Shown: in pieces, positions 46,010 to 58,693 of the stretch | Numbering within the stretch: position 1 is the first letter of the stretch | Layout of the letters: each line of letters starts with the position of its first letter | Translations under genes and position numbers: made by a program | The notes under the pieces: model-generated | The model's input: only the letters and a program-made list of their open reading frames with translations | The model's database searches: none | What the model was told of the DNA's origin: nothing | Assembly (NCBI RefSeq): GCF_963169125.1 | Contig: NC_084800.1 | Span: 55,660,866-55,724,865, forward strand | DNA from: Humulus lupulus | Taxonomy: Eukaryota; Streptophyta; Magnoliopsida; Rosales; Cannabaceae | Direction of reading: 5' to 3' | Length of the DNA: 64,000 bases

Positions 46010-48600
46010 TAAGAGGCTCATGTAAAATCAACAAAATTTTAAAGAAATGGTAAAAAAAAAGCTCCAATTGCTACATTTATAACATGTTGTTCATACTCTA
46101 AACTATTTTTTATTAATTTCTCATCCTTTCTCTGTCTTTTCATGCTGTAGTTCTAATTTTTTTTTATTTAAATATCTTTCTTTCTTTAATTATTTTATAT
46201 TAAATAAAACTAGCAACATGTTAAGAAAACAATTCAAAAGTTAGTTATGTATAATTTATTTAAATTGTAATTATTATTTTCTCTTCTCACAATATCTTTA
46301 ATTATGTACCGATAGTTAGATAAATATTTGAAATAAATAAAAAATATATAATATTTAAATATTGTTGGGAAAATATATTTTATTTATAAATTTGGATTAA
46401 TTAAAAATAGAGTAGAATTATATTTGACATTATATATACATATATATTGTAAATATTAAAAGAAATATAAATATTATTGTAAGATATAGATATATTAATA
46501 AAAGTGAGCAAAATATTTAAAATGAATAAAAATATAATATTTAAATAATATAAAAAAAATAGAAATATTGTTATATGATAAAATGTAAAAAATAAAGATA
46601 AAATAAAAAAAATAGTATTTTGATAAAATATTTTAAATGATAAAGTACAATACAGAGTTAGGGTGCTCTAAATATGCAATCTTTGAATAAATAGATTGTT
46701 TGACACTGCTAATTACAAAAATGTCGAAGCAAGGCAAAGAGTGGTCCTCGCATGATGAAGAATGGTCTTCAATCGATTTGAAATCATCGTACAACAATTT
46801 TCTTAGTATTAATTGTTTTAATTGGACATTTTCAACGGAAAATTACCAGAGGAGACAATGTCTTATATGAACAACTAGCCCATCACTATTTAATATTTAT
46901 AACTATTTATTGCAAATTTGGTTAATGGTAACCATGAGCTAAACGAAAAGCTCAAATTTGTTTCACTCATTCATAATTTCATATTGTTTGTTTACGTATT
47001 TTATTTTGTAACATCACCCGTTATTAAGTATCAGGCATGTTAATTACATGATGATCGATTATATATACCACATTTTATGTGATGTGTTGTGTTGACCAAA
47101 ATAAGAATAAAAATTGGCCGATAAAGCAAAAAAAATAAAAAATTATGAATTCAAATCCAAATATGAAGTAAAAATTATACTTTAATAGCGTAACAAGCAT
47201 CAATTTAGTTCATCATCTCCAAAATATAATGCTTATAATCAAAGTATTTAAACTTTAAAGACAACACAAATACAATGAGTAGTGAGTACCTTATATAAGA
47301 AAAATATAGAGATTATGTTTATGGGGCTCGAAGTAGGGTTAAAAAGAAAAAAGTATGGCATAAAGGTACTTGAGTCCAACAATGATTCTGTCACGTTGGT
47401 CATCAACTCATAGCTAACTAAAGTGGACCCTATGGACCCTCTTCAGACAAAAACTCGTTCAGAAAGAGGGTTGCTTTTCTTGTCACCCACCATCATGCCT
47501 CGCATCCACGCACAAAAAATACCTCACTTACCTAAATAATCATAATAATATATAGTATGATAAGATTAACATATATATATAATTTGTAATAATTGAGCAG
47601 AGGTGATATGTTCTTAATGTTATTTATTATTTATTATGTTGCTTAAAGGGGTCCAATCCCATTCAATAGGGTATTAATAAAAAATCATTTCAAGGAGAAT
47701 TACTTACCATGAATAATCAATAATTAAATGTTAAATATCTGGGGTAGAAATAATCATTCCAAATATGACTATTGGAGACTATATTTTAAGTGTCATAAAT
47801 AAGGTACCATAGAAACCACATTGCAGTACTATTCATATGAGTAATTTTGTCGGAATAAAACAAAAAAAAAAAAAGAAAAATAAATTTGCCATGAACAGCT
47901 GAAGAGAAGTTTCGCATTTCGTTGTCAAAATCAAAAGCCCATTTATGTAGTTTTTTAAATATTTAACATAGTAATTTTCCTAATAACTATGAATGTTGGA
48001 ACAAAACAAAGAAGAAAAACTTCCATAAATAATAGATAGGTAGCAACAAGGTAAGGTAAGGTAAGGTAGGTCCCTTGATCAAAGAGTTCGAGTCAATCCA
48101 TAGTTAAGTTATATAATACATCGGGAACGCTCATGCCTCTTGTCTTTCAACTCTTCCGATTCGTCCACGTGGCAGAAGAGAGTGATCAAGTTCGTTGGTC
48201 TATGCCACGTCAACAACAGGAACCCCACTGGTGCAGAAACTTTGCACTGGGAAGAAAAAAAGCCCCATCGCGCGCCGTGAGTATACTATTAAGCAAAATC
48301 CATTATTAATTTTTCTTTTTTAATGGAAATTTAGATAAAGCCTAAATAAAAGGGCATTAAAATAAGAATTGAAAATTAAAATAAAAAAAATTGAGTCAAT
48401 AAAAAAAAAAAAAAAAGAGGGCAAGAGGGGGTTAGGGGTGGGGTTCATTGGATGCTTTGTTACCAAACACGCACAGTGTTTAATGTCTATCGTCTTAAAC
48501 GAGTAGCGTACACACGTAATTAAACAAAGGAAGAAGAAGAAGAAGAAGGCTCAGACCTCAGGCTTGGAGGCTTTGCTTCTTGTTTTTCACTCTACTTTTT
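46010..48600. other. Intergenic and upstream region of the DENN gene
   Basis: No gene seen. A segment at 46012-46672 starts with GGCTCATGTAAAATC, similar to the start of the MITE just left of it, and ends near GGTGCTCTAA, so a second decayed MITE is possible. The stretch 48150-48600 is the likely promoter of the DENN gene. Confidence 0.4.
48165..48212 (+). promoter_or_regulatory. G-box and ACGT element upstream of the DENN gene
   Basis: CCACGTGG (48165-48172) is a palindromic G-box and GCCACGTCA (48204-48212) a second ACGT-core site 31 bases on. bZIP or bHLH factors bind such sites. They lie about 470 bases before the TATA box. Confidence 0.4.
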
Positions 48601-48637
48601 CCTATTTTCTCGTTTCGACGAGAACGAGGCTTCCATT

Positions 48638-48643
48638 TATAAA
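48638..48643 (+). promoter_or_regulatory. Likely TATA box of the DENN gene
   Basis: TATAAA sits upstream of a CT-rich leader (48740-48850). The leader is followed by a good splice donor at 48861 (GAG|GTGAGT), so transcription plausibly starts around 48670. Confidence 0.45.
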
Positions 48644-48669
48644 CCCCTCTTTGTATAATAACTATTATA

Positions 48670-49422
48670 TTTATTACTTTAATACCAATTTTCCGCTCTA
48701 CTTTTAAGGACCTAGTTCAGAAGTAGAGGAACTTTGTTATGGCCGCCTAAGGCTTCATCTCCCTCTCTTTCTATATATATAGTTTTCTGTACACACCTTT
48801 CTCTCTCTAGAATTATCATTCTTTCCGTCTCGCTCTTCAAGTTTCAGGTTATTATCGGAGGTGAGTTTGGGGTTTTTATTTTGGGTCCAATTTTCATTTT
48901 TATTTCTTCTGTCTATTATTCTTCACCTGTATGTGTGTTTTTTTTTTCTGAAGTATATGTGATCCGAATGTTCAAATATTCAGTTTATTAATTTGATGAA
49001 TTTCTTCCACCAGTTTAAAATTGTAGAGTTATTGCTTGTCGGATTATAGAATTTATTTTATTCAGTTCCGGATGTGGGGGAGTTTGGAACGGGTGAACTT
49101 ATGTTGTCAATAGAGCTAGATTAAGTTTATTGATCTGTTTCATAAATGAAATTCAAATATCAACTTTTCTATGAAGATCAGATATAAATTCTTCCCAAAA
49201 TGATATTGTAAGAGAAGAAAAAAAAATCCACCTTAAGAAAAGTTGAGTGACTAAAGACCCGGAATTCTCTTTGCTTGATTATTGTTAGTGATAAATAGTT
49301 CTGGGTTTTGATAATTTATTGGGTTTTTTTGTTAGATTTTGATGTACTGGTTACTTCCTTTTTAGCCATATATATGTGTTTTGTCAACTTGGATTTTTGT
49401 GAATTTAGAAACTTTTTGGTAG
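48670..49422 (+). other. Noncoding first exon and leader intron of the DENN gene
   Basis: A CT-rich leader ends at 48860; an intron 48861-49422 (GTGAGT...GTAG) precedes the exon holding the start codon. The exact 5' end is not visible. Introns in the leader are common in constitutively expressed plant genes. Confidence 0.55.
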
Positions 49423-49437
49423 GTGGAAGACTTTAGA

Positions 49438-52400
49438 ATGGCTAAGAACGAAGATTCAGGTAGCCCTGGTTGGGGTGCTTCTTTTTTTATGCAAACAACG
49501 GAAGATGTTGCCAGAGCTGTTGCTGCTGCTGCGGCAGCAGCCACTGCCCCACGTTCTCCACGGCCATCTGTGATATTTTCATCAAAGGATGAAAATGGTG
49601 GCAGCCAATTTCAGAAAATTCAACGCCAAGTTACTAGTATCCTGAAAGGCTTCTCACAGCCTCGTGAAGTAAAACGTGTAACATATAATCCAGAAGATTT
49701 GACTAGCCTGAAGCGTCAATGGGCAAACTTTCAGTTGCAGTACTTGGTACGGTATTCTGTTTTAAATGAGTTTCAGTATCATGCTATACTTTTTTGGACG
49801 TGAAACAATTCAGAAAAAGGATTAAAAAAAAACTAGAATTTGTAGAATTTTGATGTAAATTGTCTTCCATGCTCTACATTGACTTGTTAGATATCAAATA
49901 ATTGTTCCATACCACAATAGTTTAAGGTTTCCATGATAGCTCAAAGCCTTTTGTGGGATGATTACTACTTGCACATTGTTTTGATCTTGCAATTCATCAC
50001 CCAGTGGAAGCTATAGTTGCATAATTTAGCCATAGTGTTTATGTAACCCGTGTCTTATTTAAGTGTGCAGGACCACAAGTCTTATAAGGAGCCAACAAGG
50101 CTTTTCGAGAGCATGGTAGTTGTTGGCCTTCACCCTAATTGTGACATTCAAGCACTTGAGAGGCAATATGTTGGAAGAAGGGCTGAAGGTTCTGGAAAGT
50201 TGCGAAATACACTTAGTTATCAGAATCAATCACGTGTAGAACCCAATATTGAACCTCAGGTTGGGGTTTTGAGGCCAAAATATTCAATTTGATTGTCTGC
50301 TATTGTTATTTGGATGTGCTTTGAGTATTCGATTGAATATTCTCTTTCTCTTTCCAGGTCTTGTTTGTTTACCCTCCAGAAAAGCAGCTGCCACTTAAAT
50401 ACAAGGATCTCCTTTCATTTTGCTTCCCTGGAGGCGTTGAGGTTAGGCATTTGTTTCATTGTTCTTTGGCCTGTTGTTTTGTGCTATAACATTCCATTAA
50501 TGCTATAAGGTTCTGAACTTCTGCATAATTTTTAGAATTACAGTGTCATAAATGATTAAAATGCTATAAATATATATTTTTAATGTTTTATGTAGCCAAA
50601 ATTTTAAAGTTTCGGCAGTCAATTGGTCTGTTGTTGACAGGTAGTTTTATGTTTACCATCTTAGACGTTGAATATCTGTACTTTTGACTGGTCAGTTTGT
50701 ATTTAATGTATTTTAGTTATGGAAGATTAATTTGAACTTGTGTAGGTGATTATAAACTTTGTTGGTTGTAATTTCAGGTTCATGCTGTTGAAAGAACTCC
50801 TTCCATGAGTGAATTAAATGAAATTCTTCTTGGGCAGGTATTTTGCTTTTTTTCCTATTATCTTATCAAGATTTCTCCTAATTTGGCCGTGTTTCTTACT
50901 TGTACCTCTTTGATGATCTTTCCATGCCAAGTTTTCTTCCCTGTTACTCCTCATGGGCTTGTAAGGTTTCCCATGGTTTTCTTCCCTGTTACTCCTCATG
51001 GTTTCTCTATACAACTCGTTGTATTATTAGAGTATAAGTATATTCACTTTGAGGAATTTCTTGAATCGATGGCATTTTCCATCTTACTTTACTGGGTGAA
51101 CTAAAATTTCCCAAGTGTCATAATGCTGTACAATCACATAAATGGAGTGTTGACTCATATGTATGATAAATACTTAGGAATGGATATGGACTAGATGCTA
51201 GAGGTCCTTAAAGGTTTTAAACACCTGAGCACTATTGAAAACATGGACTGTTAGAAATACATAAAGAGAGCTACAGGAGCAAGGCTTTATAACCTTAGTA
51301 ATGAATTTGATATCCTGTCTTAAGCTTTACCTCTGATTGTTGAAATTTTCTGTTCACTTAACCTGTTTTATTCAGTTGTTACTGAAAAATCTAACTTTTA
51401 AGACTGATTTGATTGGCAATATTATAATACAGGAACACCTTAAACAAAGCGATTTGTCATTTGTATTCCGGTTACAGGTAAGATATAAAAAATTATTATT
51501 TTTCAAAAAAAAAAAAGATATAAAAAATTATTTTGTATTGATACTCTTTTTTAATGATAATGTATTTAATTCTACAACTGTCTGTAGGTTGCTGATTCAA
51601 CATTATATGGATGCTGCATGTTAGTTGAAGAATTAGTACAAAAACCTTCTGGATTGCTTTCAATAATTTCAGACAAACAACCTTCCTATCCTCCTTTGAG
51701 CCGTCATATGCTAACCACTCGCAGATGTTATTGCATTCTCTCAAGGCTTCCTTTTTTTGAATTACACTTCGGTGTATTGAATAGGTGTGTTCACAGTTTA
51801 TTGAATGATGCAATGTTTCTTTTTCAATTTTTAATTGTAGTCCCTTTATGTATATCAGCTTCACATGTATATTTTTCATTCATGCATTTAATCATTTGAC
51901 TTTTATCTCGATTTCCTACAGCATCTTCACAGAAGAAAGGTTAGAGCGGCTGACAAAAGGTATTGCTGGTTTAGATTTTGAATCACCAGAGGACTATAGC
52001 AAGGAAGAACATATAGACGAAAGTACTGAAGAAACTTCTGACAGTGTATCAGTAGATGATAGAGCTGCAGAGGATGTGCTCAATGGATCACCTGAGCTTT
52101 CCCAATGCAAAGATTCTGAACCTGGAGCAGTTACAAATGATGGGAGTCACCTAGATTGTCAGATGCTTGACAAGGATATTGACTTGTTGAAGAAAAAAAT
52201 CAAGGATGATGTTGTTTCTATTGAACCTGAAACCGAGTTGGCTACAGCCAAAAGAGAATCTAGTGGTGCAAATAGTGAAGATTGTGATGACTATGTTGAT
52301 ATCATTGCTATAAATAAGCAAGCAGTGGAAAGCCGTTTCCCAAATGCTGTTCTGCCTCTCCTGCGCTATTATCAATATGAAAGCTCTGAATCTTCACCCA

Positions 52401-55400
52401 GGTAAATAAATCCTTGAATCTTTTGTCTCTTTCAAATACACTTTGGCCATATATTATGTGATAGTAATTGATTTTTTGTAGCATGCTCTTGCTTCCATTC
52501 TTTCTTTCCTTTCCCCCCACCCATCTGTGGCCACCATCTCTTTCTCTCTTCGATTTAGAATGGGGGTGAGTGAAGGGGGACATGGTGAGCTGTATGTAAC
52601 CAGGATGTCTAAAACTGTATTATGCAGTTTTCAGGGTTCTCCCTGCGAGGACAGAAATTTTCGGAGTGATGTTGATGATACTGAGACAGAAGAGGCATCT
52701 TTCTCTGGCCAAGATGATTCTAACGATCTCAATGGTATTTTGGAATGGGCTAAGGTAGGTTTCTTTCATATGATCTGTTTAGGCAGTTAAGCTCTTGGCA
52801 CTCTAGTTTGTGCTTTAAGTTGTACCTTTACATTCCCTTCCTTAATCAATTTCCAGGCAAATGATCATGGATCACTACAAATCATATGCGAGTATTACCG
52901 GCTGCGTTGCCCTGCGAAGGGTTCCACTCTTAGATTTCATCCCTTGGAGCACTTGCATCCCTTGGAATATCATAGACTAGAAGAAACTGTCATACATGTC
53001 GGTGGTTCAACTATTGATTTGAGGTCTTGCACTACAAGTTTAGAACTTTCTGAGGTAGATTATGATAACAACCTTAGTCGTTACCAATTTCTTGTCCCTG
53101 GAAGATTTGTTTCATAATCTAGACTTGGTTAGTCAGTTGCATCATATACTGTTTGCTTTGTCAGGCTCATACAGCGCTCTTGGTTGAGGAGGAAGCAAAT
53201 GCTTTGTCAATATGGGCAGTTGCATGCATATGTGGCTCTTTACGACTCGAAAACGTTTGTTTCCAATTCCATATTCAAATTTACCCTTTCTTTTTTATTT
53301 AAATGATTCTATTAGATTTAGCTTTCTAGATTTTAACGGTGTATGCAGTTTGGTTGAATTTATGTGGTTTACTTTCTTTTAATAGGATAGAACCTCTCTC
53401 TCACACACAATTAATTATATCGTGTGTATTTAATGGGTAAATTAGGTTATTGATTTTCATCGCACTTTGCAGGTATTAACTTTGTATGCTGGGGCACTGC
53501 TGGAGAAGAATATTGTGGTGATCTGTTCCAATTTGGTTCGTCTCATTTTTCTTACTGAGTTACACATTTGTTTAATAAATACAAGGTTTGGGTGGATTTG
53601 CCATATTGTTCCGAAATTTGGATATATTTAACCTTGCTGACATAGGGTTATTTTATGCACTGAGAAGTGTATAGCTCATTTTTTTGGGATTGGAATTAAC
53701 TGTCTTAGCTAGGTCATTAGAATCATACCTGCACTTCGATAAAATGTCTCATCATTGATCAAGTCCAATTCTAGCCACATCCATTATTTAGTGGTTCGAG
53801 ACAGGTTTGAAATGGGCACTAACTAAGCTAGTGTATCATATTACATGTAGTTAGTGAAACTGCTTGGACCGTATTCTCGAGTGCTTCACTCTTTTTTTTT
53901 TCTCATCAGTCTTGAGTCTTTCATTTCATTTCTCAATTATTTCAGTTCTTTGATGGGAAACCTTACAAGTTTTGGATTGTGATGCATACAGGGTATCTTA
54001 TCTGCTATAGTATTGTCAATTATTCCTCTGATCCGTCCTTATCGGTGGCAAAGCCTACTAGTGCCGGTAAACTTTATTTAGTTTTTGAAACATTTTCTGA
54101 GCAGCTAATCCTTTAGTAACATGCTTGGTCTTTAACTATTATTTGACCTTAACCATGTTCTTAATATCCCAGGTTTTGCCAAGTGACATGCTAGACTTTT
54201 TGGATGCACCTGTCCCTTATATTGTGAGTTGTTAAATTACAAATGTTTGCTATTTTGGATTTCTAACTATTAAAATCATTAAATAATCTAGTGTGTGCTT
54301 TTAGTTTATTTAGGCTCAACAGGCTTGTAGTTGAATGCTTGCACCAATCAATTCTTTATGCTCAAGATTAATTTTGGAAGGAGACTTGATCGGCTCACCT
54401 GTGTCTAGATTAGTAGGAACAAATAATAGTAGTGCTAGCGCCTTAAGCAAAAGGAAGAAAAAAAATTAGTCATTTTTTTCTTAGATAGTAAGTATTTTTT
54501 CTGATATCTAACGGTTACTACAATGTATAGGTTGGTGTGAAGAACAAAACCAATGAAGTTCTATCAAAATTATCCAATTCAGTTCTCGTTGATGCCAACA
54601 AGAACCAGGTACGTATTTGCATGAAATACTTTATCCATATTTTTATGAGGGTGATGTTTCTTATTCCCATGACAAATGGCAAATTTGCTGCTTTTTAAAA
54701 AAAATTGTCAAAGGCCTTTGTCAATCTAACATAGTTCAAGTCAACGATAACTACCTCTTAAAAGAAAATGACAACGCCGTTTGTGTGGTGTGTATATTTA
54801 TGTGTTACTTTTACCCTAAAACTAATCTACAATTTTTCCTTTTCAAAATGGGTTCCACTGTACTTGATATAGTGAGTGGGTGAGTAACTAGTATATGTTC
54901 ATAAATGCTTGTTTAGGTTCTAAACTTTTTACCATTTTTTTTCTTTCTCAAATGTGATTAATGCTTGTTTAAAGATAGTTGAAATATAAGATTTTTTTCC
55001 CATTGTTTTTTATTATAGGTGAAATCACCTACAATACCCCAACTGCCTAAACAAAAGGAATTGTTTGCATCCCTAAGTCCTTATCATGCAAAGCTCGTTG
55101 GAGAAAGTTATTTGGGGAAGAAAAGACCGATTTATGAATGCACGGATGTACAGGTGTGATCTCTTGCTTCATCCACATGAAACATTTTATATTATGTAAT
55201 AAAGTGGAACTGATTCACCTTTGTTGGCTGGAGATCTACAAAGGCGTTGAGTTGATTTTAAAATGAGTGCTAGAAAATTTTCTTCCTGCTTTAATAAATT
55301 GCTGGTTCTACTTGGGAAACTTCTTGTTGATGATTTCAATGTGAAATTTTCATGTTGCATGTAGGTTGAAGCCGCCAAGGGTTTCTTATCAGTTCTAAGA

Positions 55401-56333
55401 GCTTACTCAGATTCACTTTGCTCAAATCTCCGTCCCCACACAATTACAAATGTACAGTCCAATGATGATAAGGTTGGTATGCCTGCTGTGTCTGCAAAAG
55501 AAAATCATAAATGATATTTCCGAACAAACATTATCTTAAACTCTGCAATGCTGTACGTTTATATGTTGCATTTAAAAATGGATTCATTGATAATTTTGAA
55601 TACCTATATTTACTATTAAAGTGACAAATATCCTTATATATATAAACAAATCAACCGAATCCTGGGGATGTGTTTTGTGAAATGGTACTTTCAAATAAGC
55701 ACTATACATCAATTTGTGATCCACAAGACCATTTTGTTACCATGGACTCATGGAGTAGGAGTAAAAATAAATTTAGTAGGTTTTGGATGTAATATACTCA
55801 CTCATGCATAGAAAGCAGGCATGCACAAAATGTTGAGTTGCTATGTTATTTAGCAGATAACAGAATTTCTGATACTGTGTTTCTTCAATGTTAAGGTATC
55901 TTTACTCCTGAAGGAGAGTTTCATCGATTCATTTCCTAATCGCGATCGACCATTTATGAAGGTGCGCATTTGCATAATTTTACTTTCTTCGCACTAAGTT
56001 GCTTGTAGCTATTGTATTTCGGGGAATTTTCAGCTATTTGATCTAATATTAGTGATGTTGTTTTGAAATTAAAGAAATTTTTTTCTTTTGCTTTTTTGAA
56101 GAGGGTCGGGTTTGTGCACTTGGGCAGTGTGCTAGTAATTAATATTAAACTATTTCTTCCAAGAAACTTCTATATCTTAATTTAATGTTTATACTCTTAG
56201 TCCTGTTAAAATAATCTGGTATAAGCAGATTCTGATGTTTCTTTTTGTTTTTTCATGTATGCAGCATTTCGTGGACACGCAACTCTTCTCTGGACATACA
56301 GATCTTGTGCTCTCTTTCTTCCAAAAGGAATAG
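49438..56333 (+). CDS. DENN (AEX-3) domain protein, 18 coding exons, 807 residues
   Basis: Exons: 49438-49746, 50071-50259, 50358-50441, 50778-50837, 51433-51477, 51588-51784, 51922-52401, 52628-52754, 52857-53054, 53165-53254, 53473-53535, 53992-54066, 54173-54223, 54531-54608, 55019-55153, 55365-55472, 55896-55961, 56265-56333. All introns are GT-AG and the sum (2424 bases) keeps frame. The protein has an alanine run (about residues 25-31), an uDENN-like part (about 167-294: VLFVYPPEKQLPLKYKDLLS), a long acidic insert (about 295-497), a cDENN core (about 594-660: YAGALLEKNIVVICSNL, IRPYRWQSLLVP, LDAPVPYIVG) and a dDENN tail. DENN proteins act as exchange factors for Rab GTPases in membrane traffic. 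The start is the ATG in AATGGCTAAG; an upstream in-frame GTG at 49423 is not used. No broken exon seen. Confidence 0.92.
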
Positions 56334-58552
56334 TACCGACCATATAAGGATTAGCCTTTAGAGTTATATTTCATGATGTAACTTGAACGTAAGTTCAGTG
56401 ATGCTACTCGTCTTAAGTTATAGGGTTAGGCCGAGATTAAAAAAAAATTTGCCTGCCTTAAAATGTTCTTCCCAGCTTTTTTGCCACTCTTGACTGATTG
56501 TGTATGGCAACCTAGTTGTGAAGGCTTGTTTTGCAGCCTTTCTATGTTATAAAATATATGTATGCAAGAGAATATCTCCAACCTAATGAAAATTACAGGG
56601 GTGGTATAGTATCTCATTCATACAGTGAGAAACACGTATTTATTATTATGTATGTATATATATATATATTTGTACCATGGCTCTGTACTGGACTTTGATT
56701 TTGGTATCATATAAATATTAAATTGAAGACGCTTCATAATTTCTAGTAGCATTTCTTTGGGATTAGATCGGATTGATAAAATGGTGGGTTAATCAGAACA
56801 CTGGAAGTTTGCATTAAAGAATGATCAGCCGAACTTTTCACAGTTTTTCCTTTACATTTTGCTATCTGTTTAATCCTCATCTTATGTAATTTGGAGGGTT
56901 TTAATTTAAGAGGTGTGGAATTTCATAGCGACGAAACTGAAAGTAACGTGGTGTGAATGTGATAGCAAAATATGAAAAGAGAAATATTCATAGGGATGTC
57001 TGGGGTGGGGCCCATGAGCTTAGCCAGCTGAGACAGTGGGTATTCTGTACGAACATAAAGAAAAGTAGTTTGCATGTGTTTTCGCCTGCCATGGAAGGGA
57101 ATAGCTACAGTTCCAGGGAGTGCACTGCTCTGCTCTGCACTGCTTTTGTACAACTGCCAAAGTTACCACTGACCAGACTAGAATAGTTTCACCCAATTTT
57201 AATTGCAATCCATTAATGCTAATTCTTTTACATCTTCACCAATCACCATTCCTTTTTAACCCCACAAAACTTTGTTTCTATTTTTAATTACATATTGATT
57301 AAGTTTGAGGTTATGCTCCTCATGTCATCCAAATCCTCTGTGTACGTACACTGAGAAAAGAGATTATTTGTACTGATGCAGGGTAAAATTACAGTATAAT
57401 AACAATTGACATTTATCAAGCGACCACCTGAAATCAGATCATTAAGTTTGTATACTCTTTTTATGAAGAGCTGAACTCTCGTGTTTGTCTTTTTTCCCAA
57501 GTTCAAAGAAGAAAAAGGGATGGTTGGAAAATAAAAAAGCTGACTGAAGATATAATAATTACACACATTTATAGGATAATTCAGCAATTTAAATAAAGCG
57601 AGGGGCATGAAAAGTACATCTCAAATTGAATAGATGTATGCATAAAATGACTTTTCAATCCATAAACCCAAGAGAGGTATAATCACACCATGATATACCA
57701 CATGTTAAATGTTTGTACCAGTCGATAAAGATGGCAATATTTACATAAGTTTATTAGGATAGGAGACCAACAAAACAACTGATCCAATTTGATCAACCAA
57801 TAACAAGTGTTTGCAATATTAATCTTAAAAAAAAAGTAGCTGCAATAAATGAAGTGTAAAAAGAAGGTAAGGTTTTTTAGGGCGGTGGGGACCAGTTTCA
57901 GGCTTATCAGTAAAACCCTGAAAGAGCACACCTGCTCTGAGTCACATTTTCTAAATTTCCCAAATGGAAAAAGGTCAAAATGTAAGTGAGGGCTACTGGG
58001 GACTGAGGTATGGAACAGAAAAAGTAAAAGAGTTAGTAGTAAGTAGTAGTAAGTAGTAGTAGTAGTAAAAGCCCAAAACCGTACACAACCTCATCAGATC
58101 AGATGGGCATTGGCTTCAGACACCAACTCTTCTAGTTTGATATGTATATAATATATATTAAAAAAAAACATTATTATAATAATTATGTCTTTTTCTCTTT
58201 TTATTTTGAAAAAAATATTTGTTTATTCACTTTTCCTTTATAGTTTATGGGTTTCCGTAGAGATGTCAGAGACAAGAGCTGCCACAGAGGCAGGCAGCTT
58301 AGCTGCAGTCTGCAGAAGCAGAAGCATCAGAGAGGTGCAGTCACAATATGAGCAGAGAGAGAAAGAAAAGAGAAGAGGTGGCATGCAGCACTATAATCAG
58401 AACCATTAGTTTTATCCATGTACAGAAGATTCTGCAGCTCCATGGTCCCTGAAATAAATATACCTACTCTACTCCAAAAGCCATCTCTACTAATAAATTC
58501 ACTCCCACAAACACACCTTCTGCTACTCTTATTTTTCTCTGAACTCTGAACT
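56334..58552. other. DENN 3' untranslated region and GRF upstream region
   Basis: The DENN 3' untranslated region probably ends before about 56700 (AATATTAAA/ATAAA-type signals at 56600-56730). The rest is intergenic, with an AGT microsatellite at 58031-58068 and no coding signal that I trust. Confidence 0.5.
58031..58068. repeat. (AGT)n microsatellite
   Basis: About a dozen AGT/AGTA units, GTTAGTAGTAAGTAGTAGT style, upstream of the GRF gene. Confidence 0.85.
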
Positions 58553-58553
58553 T

Positions 58554-58652
58554 GTCTCTCTCTCTCTCTCACTCTTTCTCTCTCTTTTAAGTCTGAAACA
58601 AGTTTCTTGGGTTGGAGTTTGGTTTAGTTTACATCTCTCTCTCTCTCTCTCC
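58554..58652 (+). promoter_or_regulatory. CT-repeat leader of the GRF gene
   Basis: TC runs at 58554-58570 and 58633-58652 lie 40-140 bases before the start codon. CT/GA tracts in 5' leaders are common in plant developmental regulators and can bind BPC/GAGA-binding factors; binding here is inference. Confidence 0.5.
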
Positions 58653-58693
58653 ATTGTTTTTTCTTTGAAATTTCTTATTCTTCGTCTTCTAGG

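Noticed and set aside
51337..51624. Short plus-strand frames inside DENN introns, e.g. 95 codons at 51337-51624
   Set aside because: They cross splice sites of the well-supported DENN exons and are intron read-through.
56923..57208. Overlapping frames of 62-77 codons on both strands between DENN and GRF
   Set aside because: Mutually overlapping, without motifs or splice support; probably chance.
58185..58409. 74-codon frame upstream of the GRF gene
   Set aside because: No similarity recognised, it lies in the upstream region with microsatellites, and it does not join the GRF frame.
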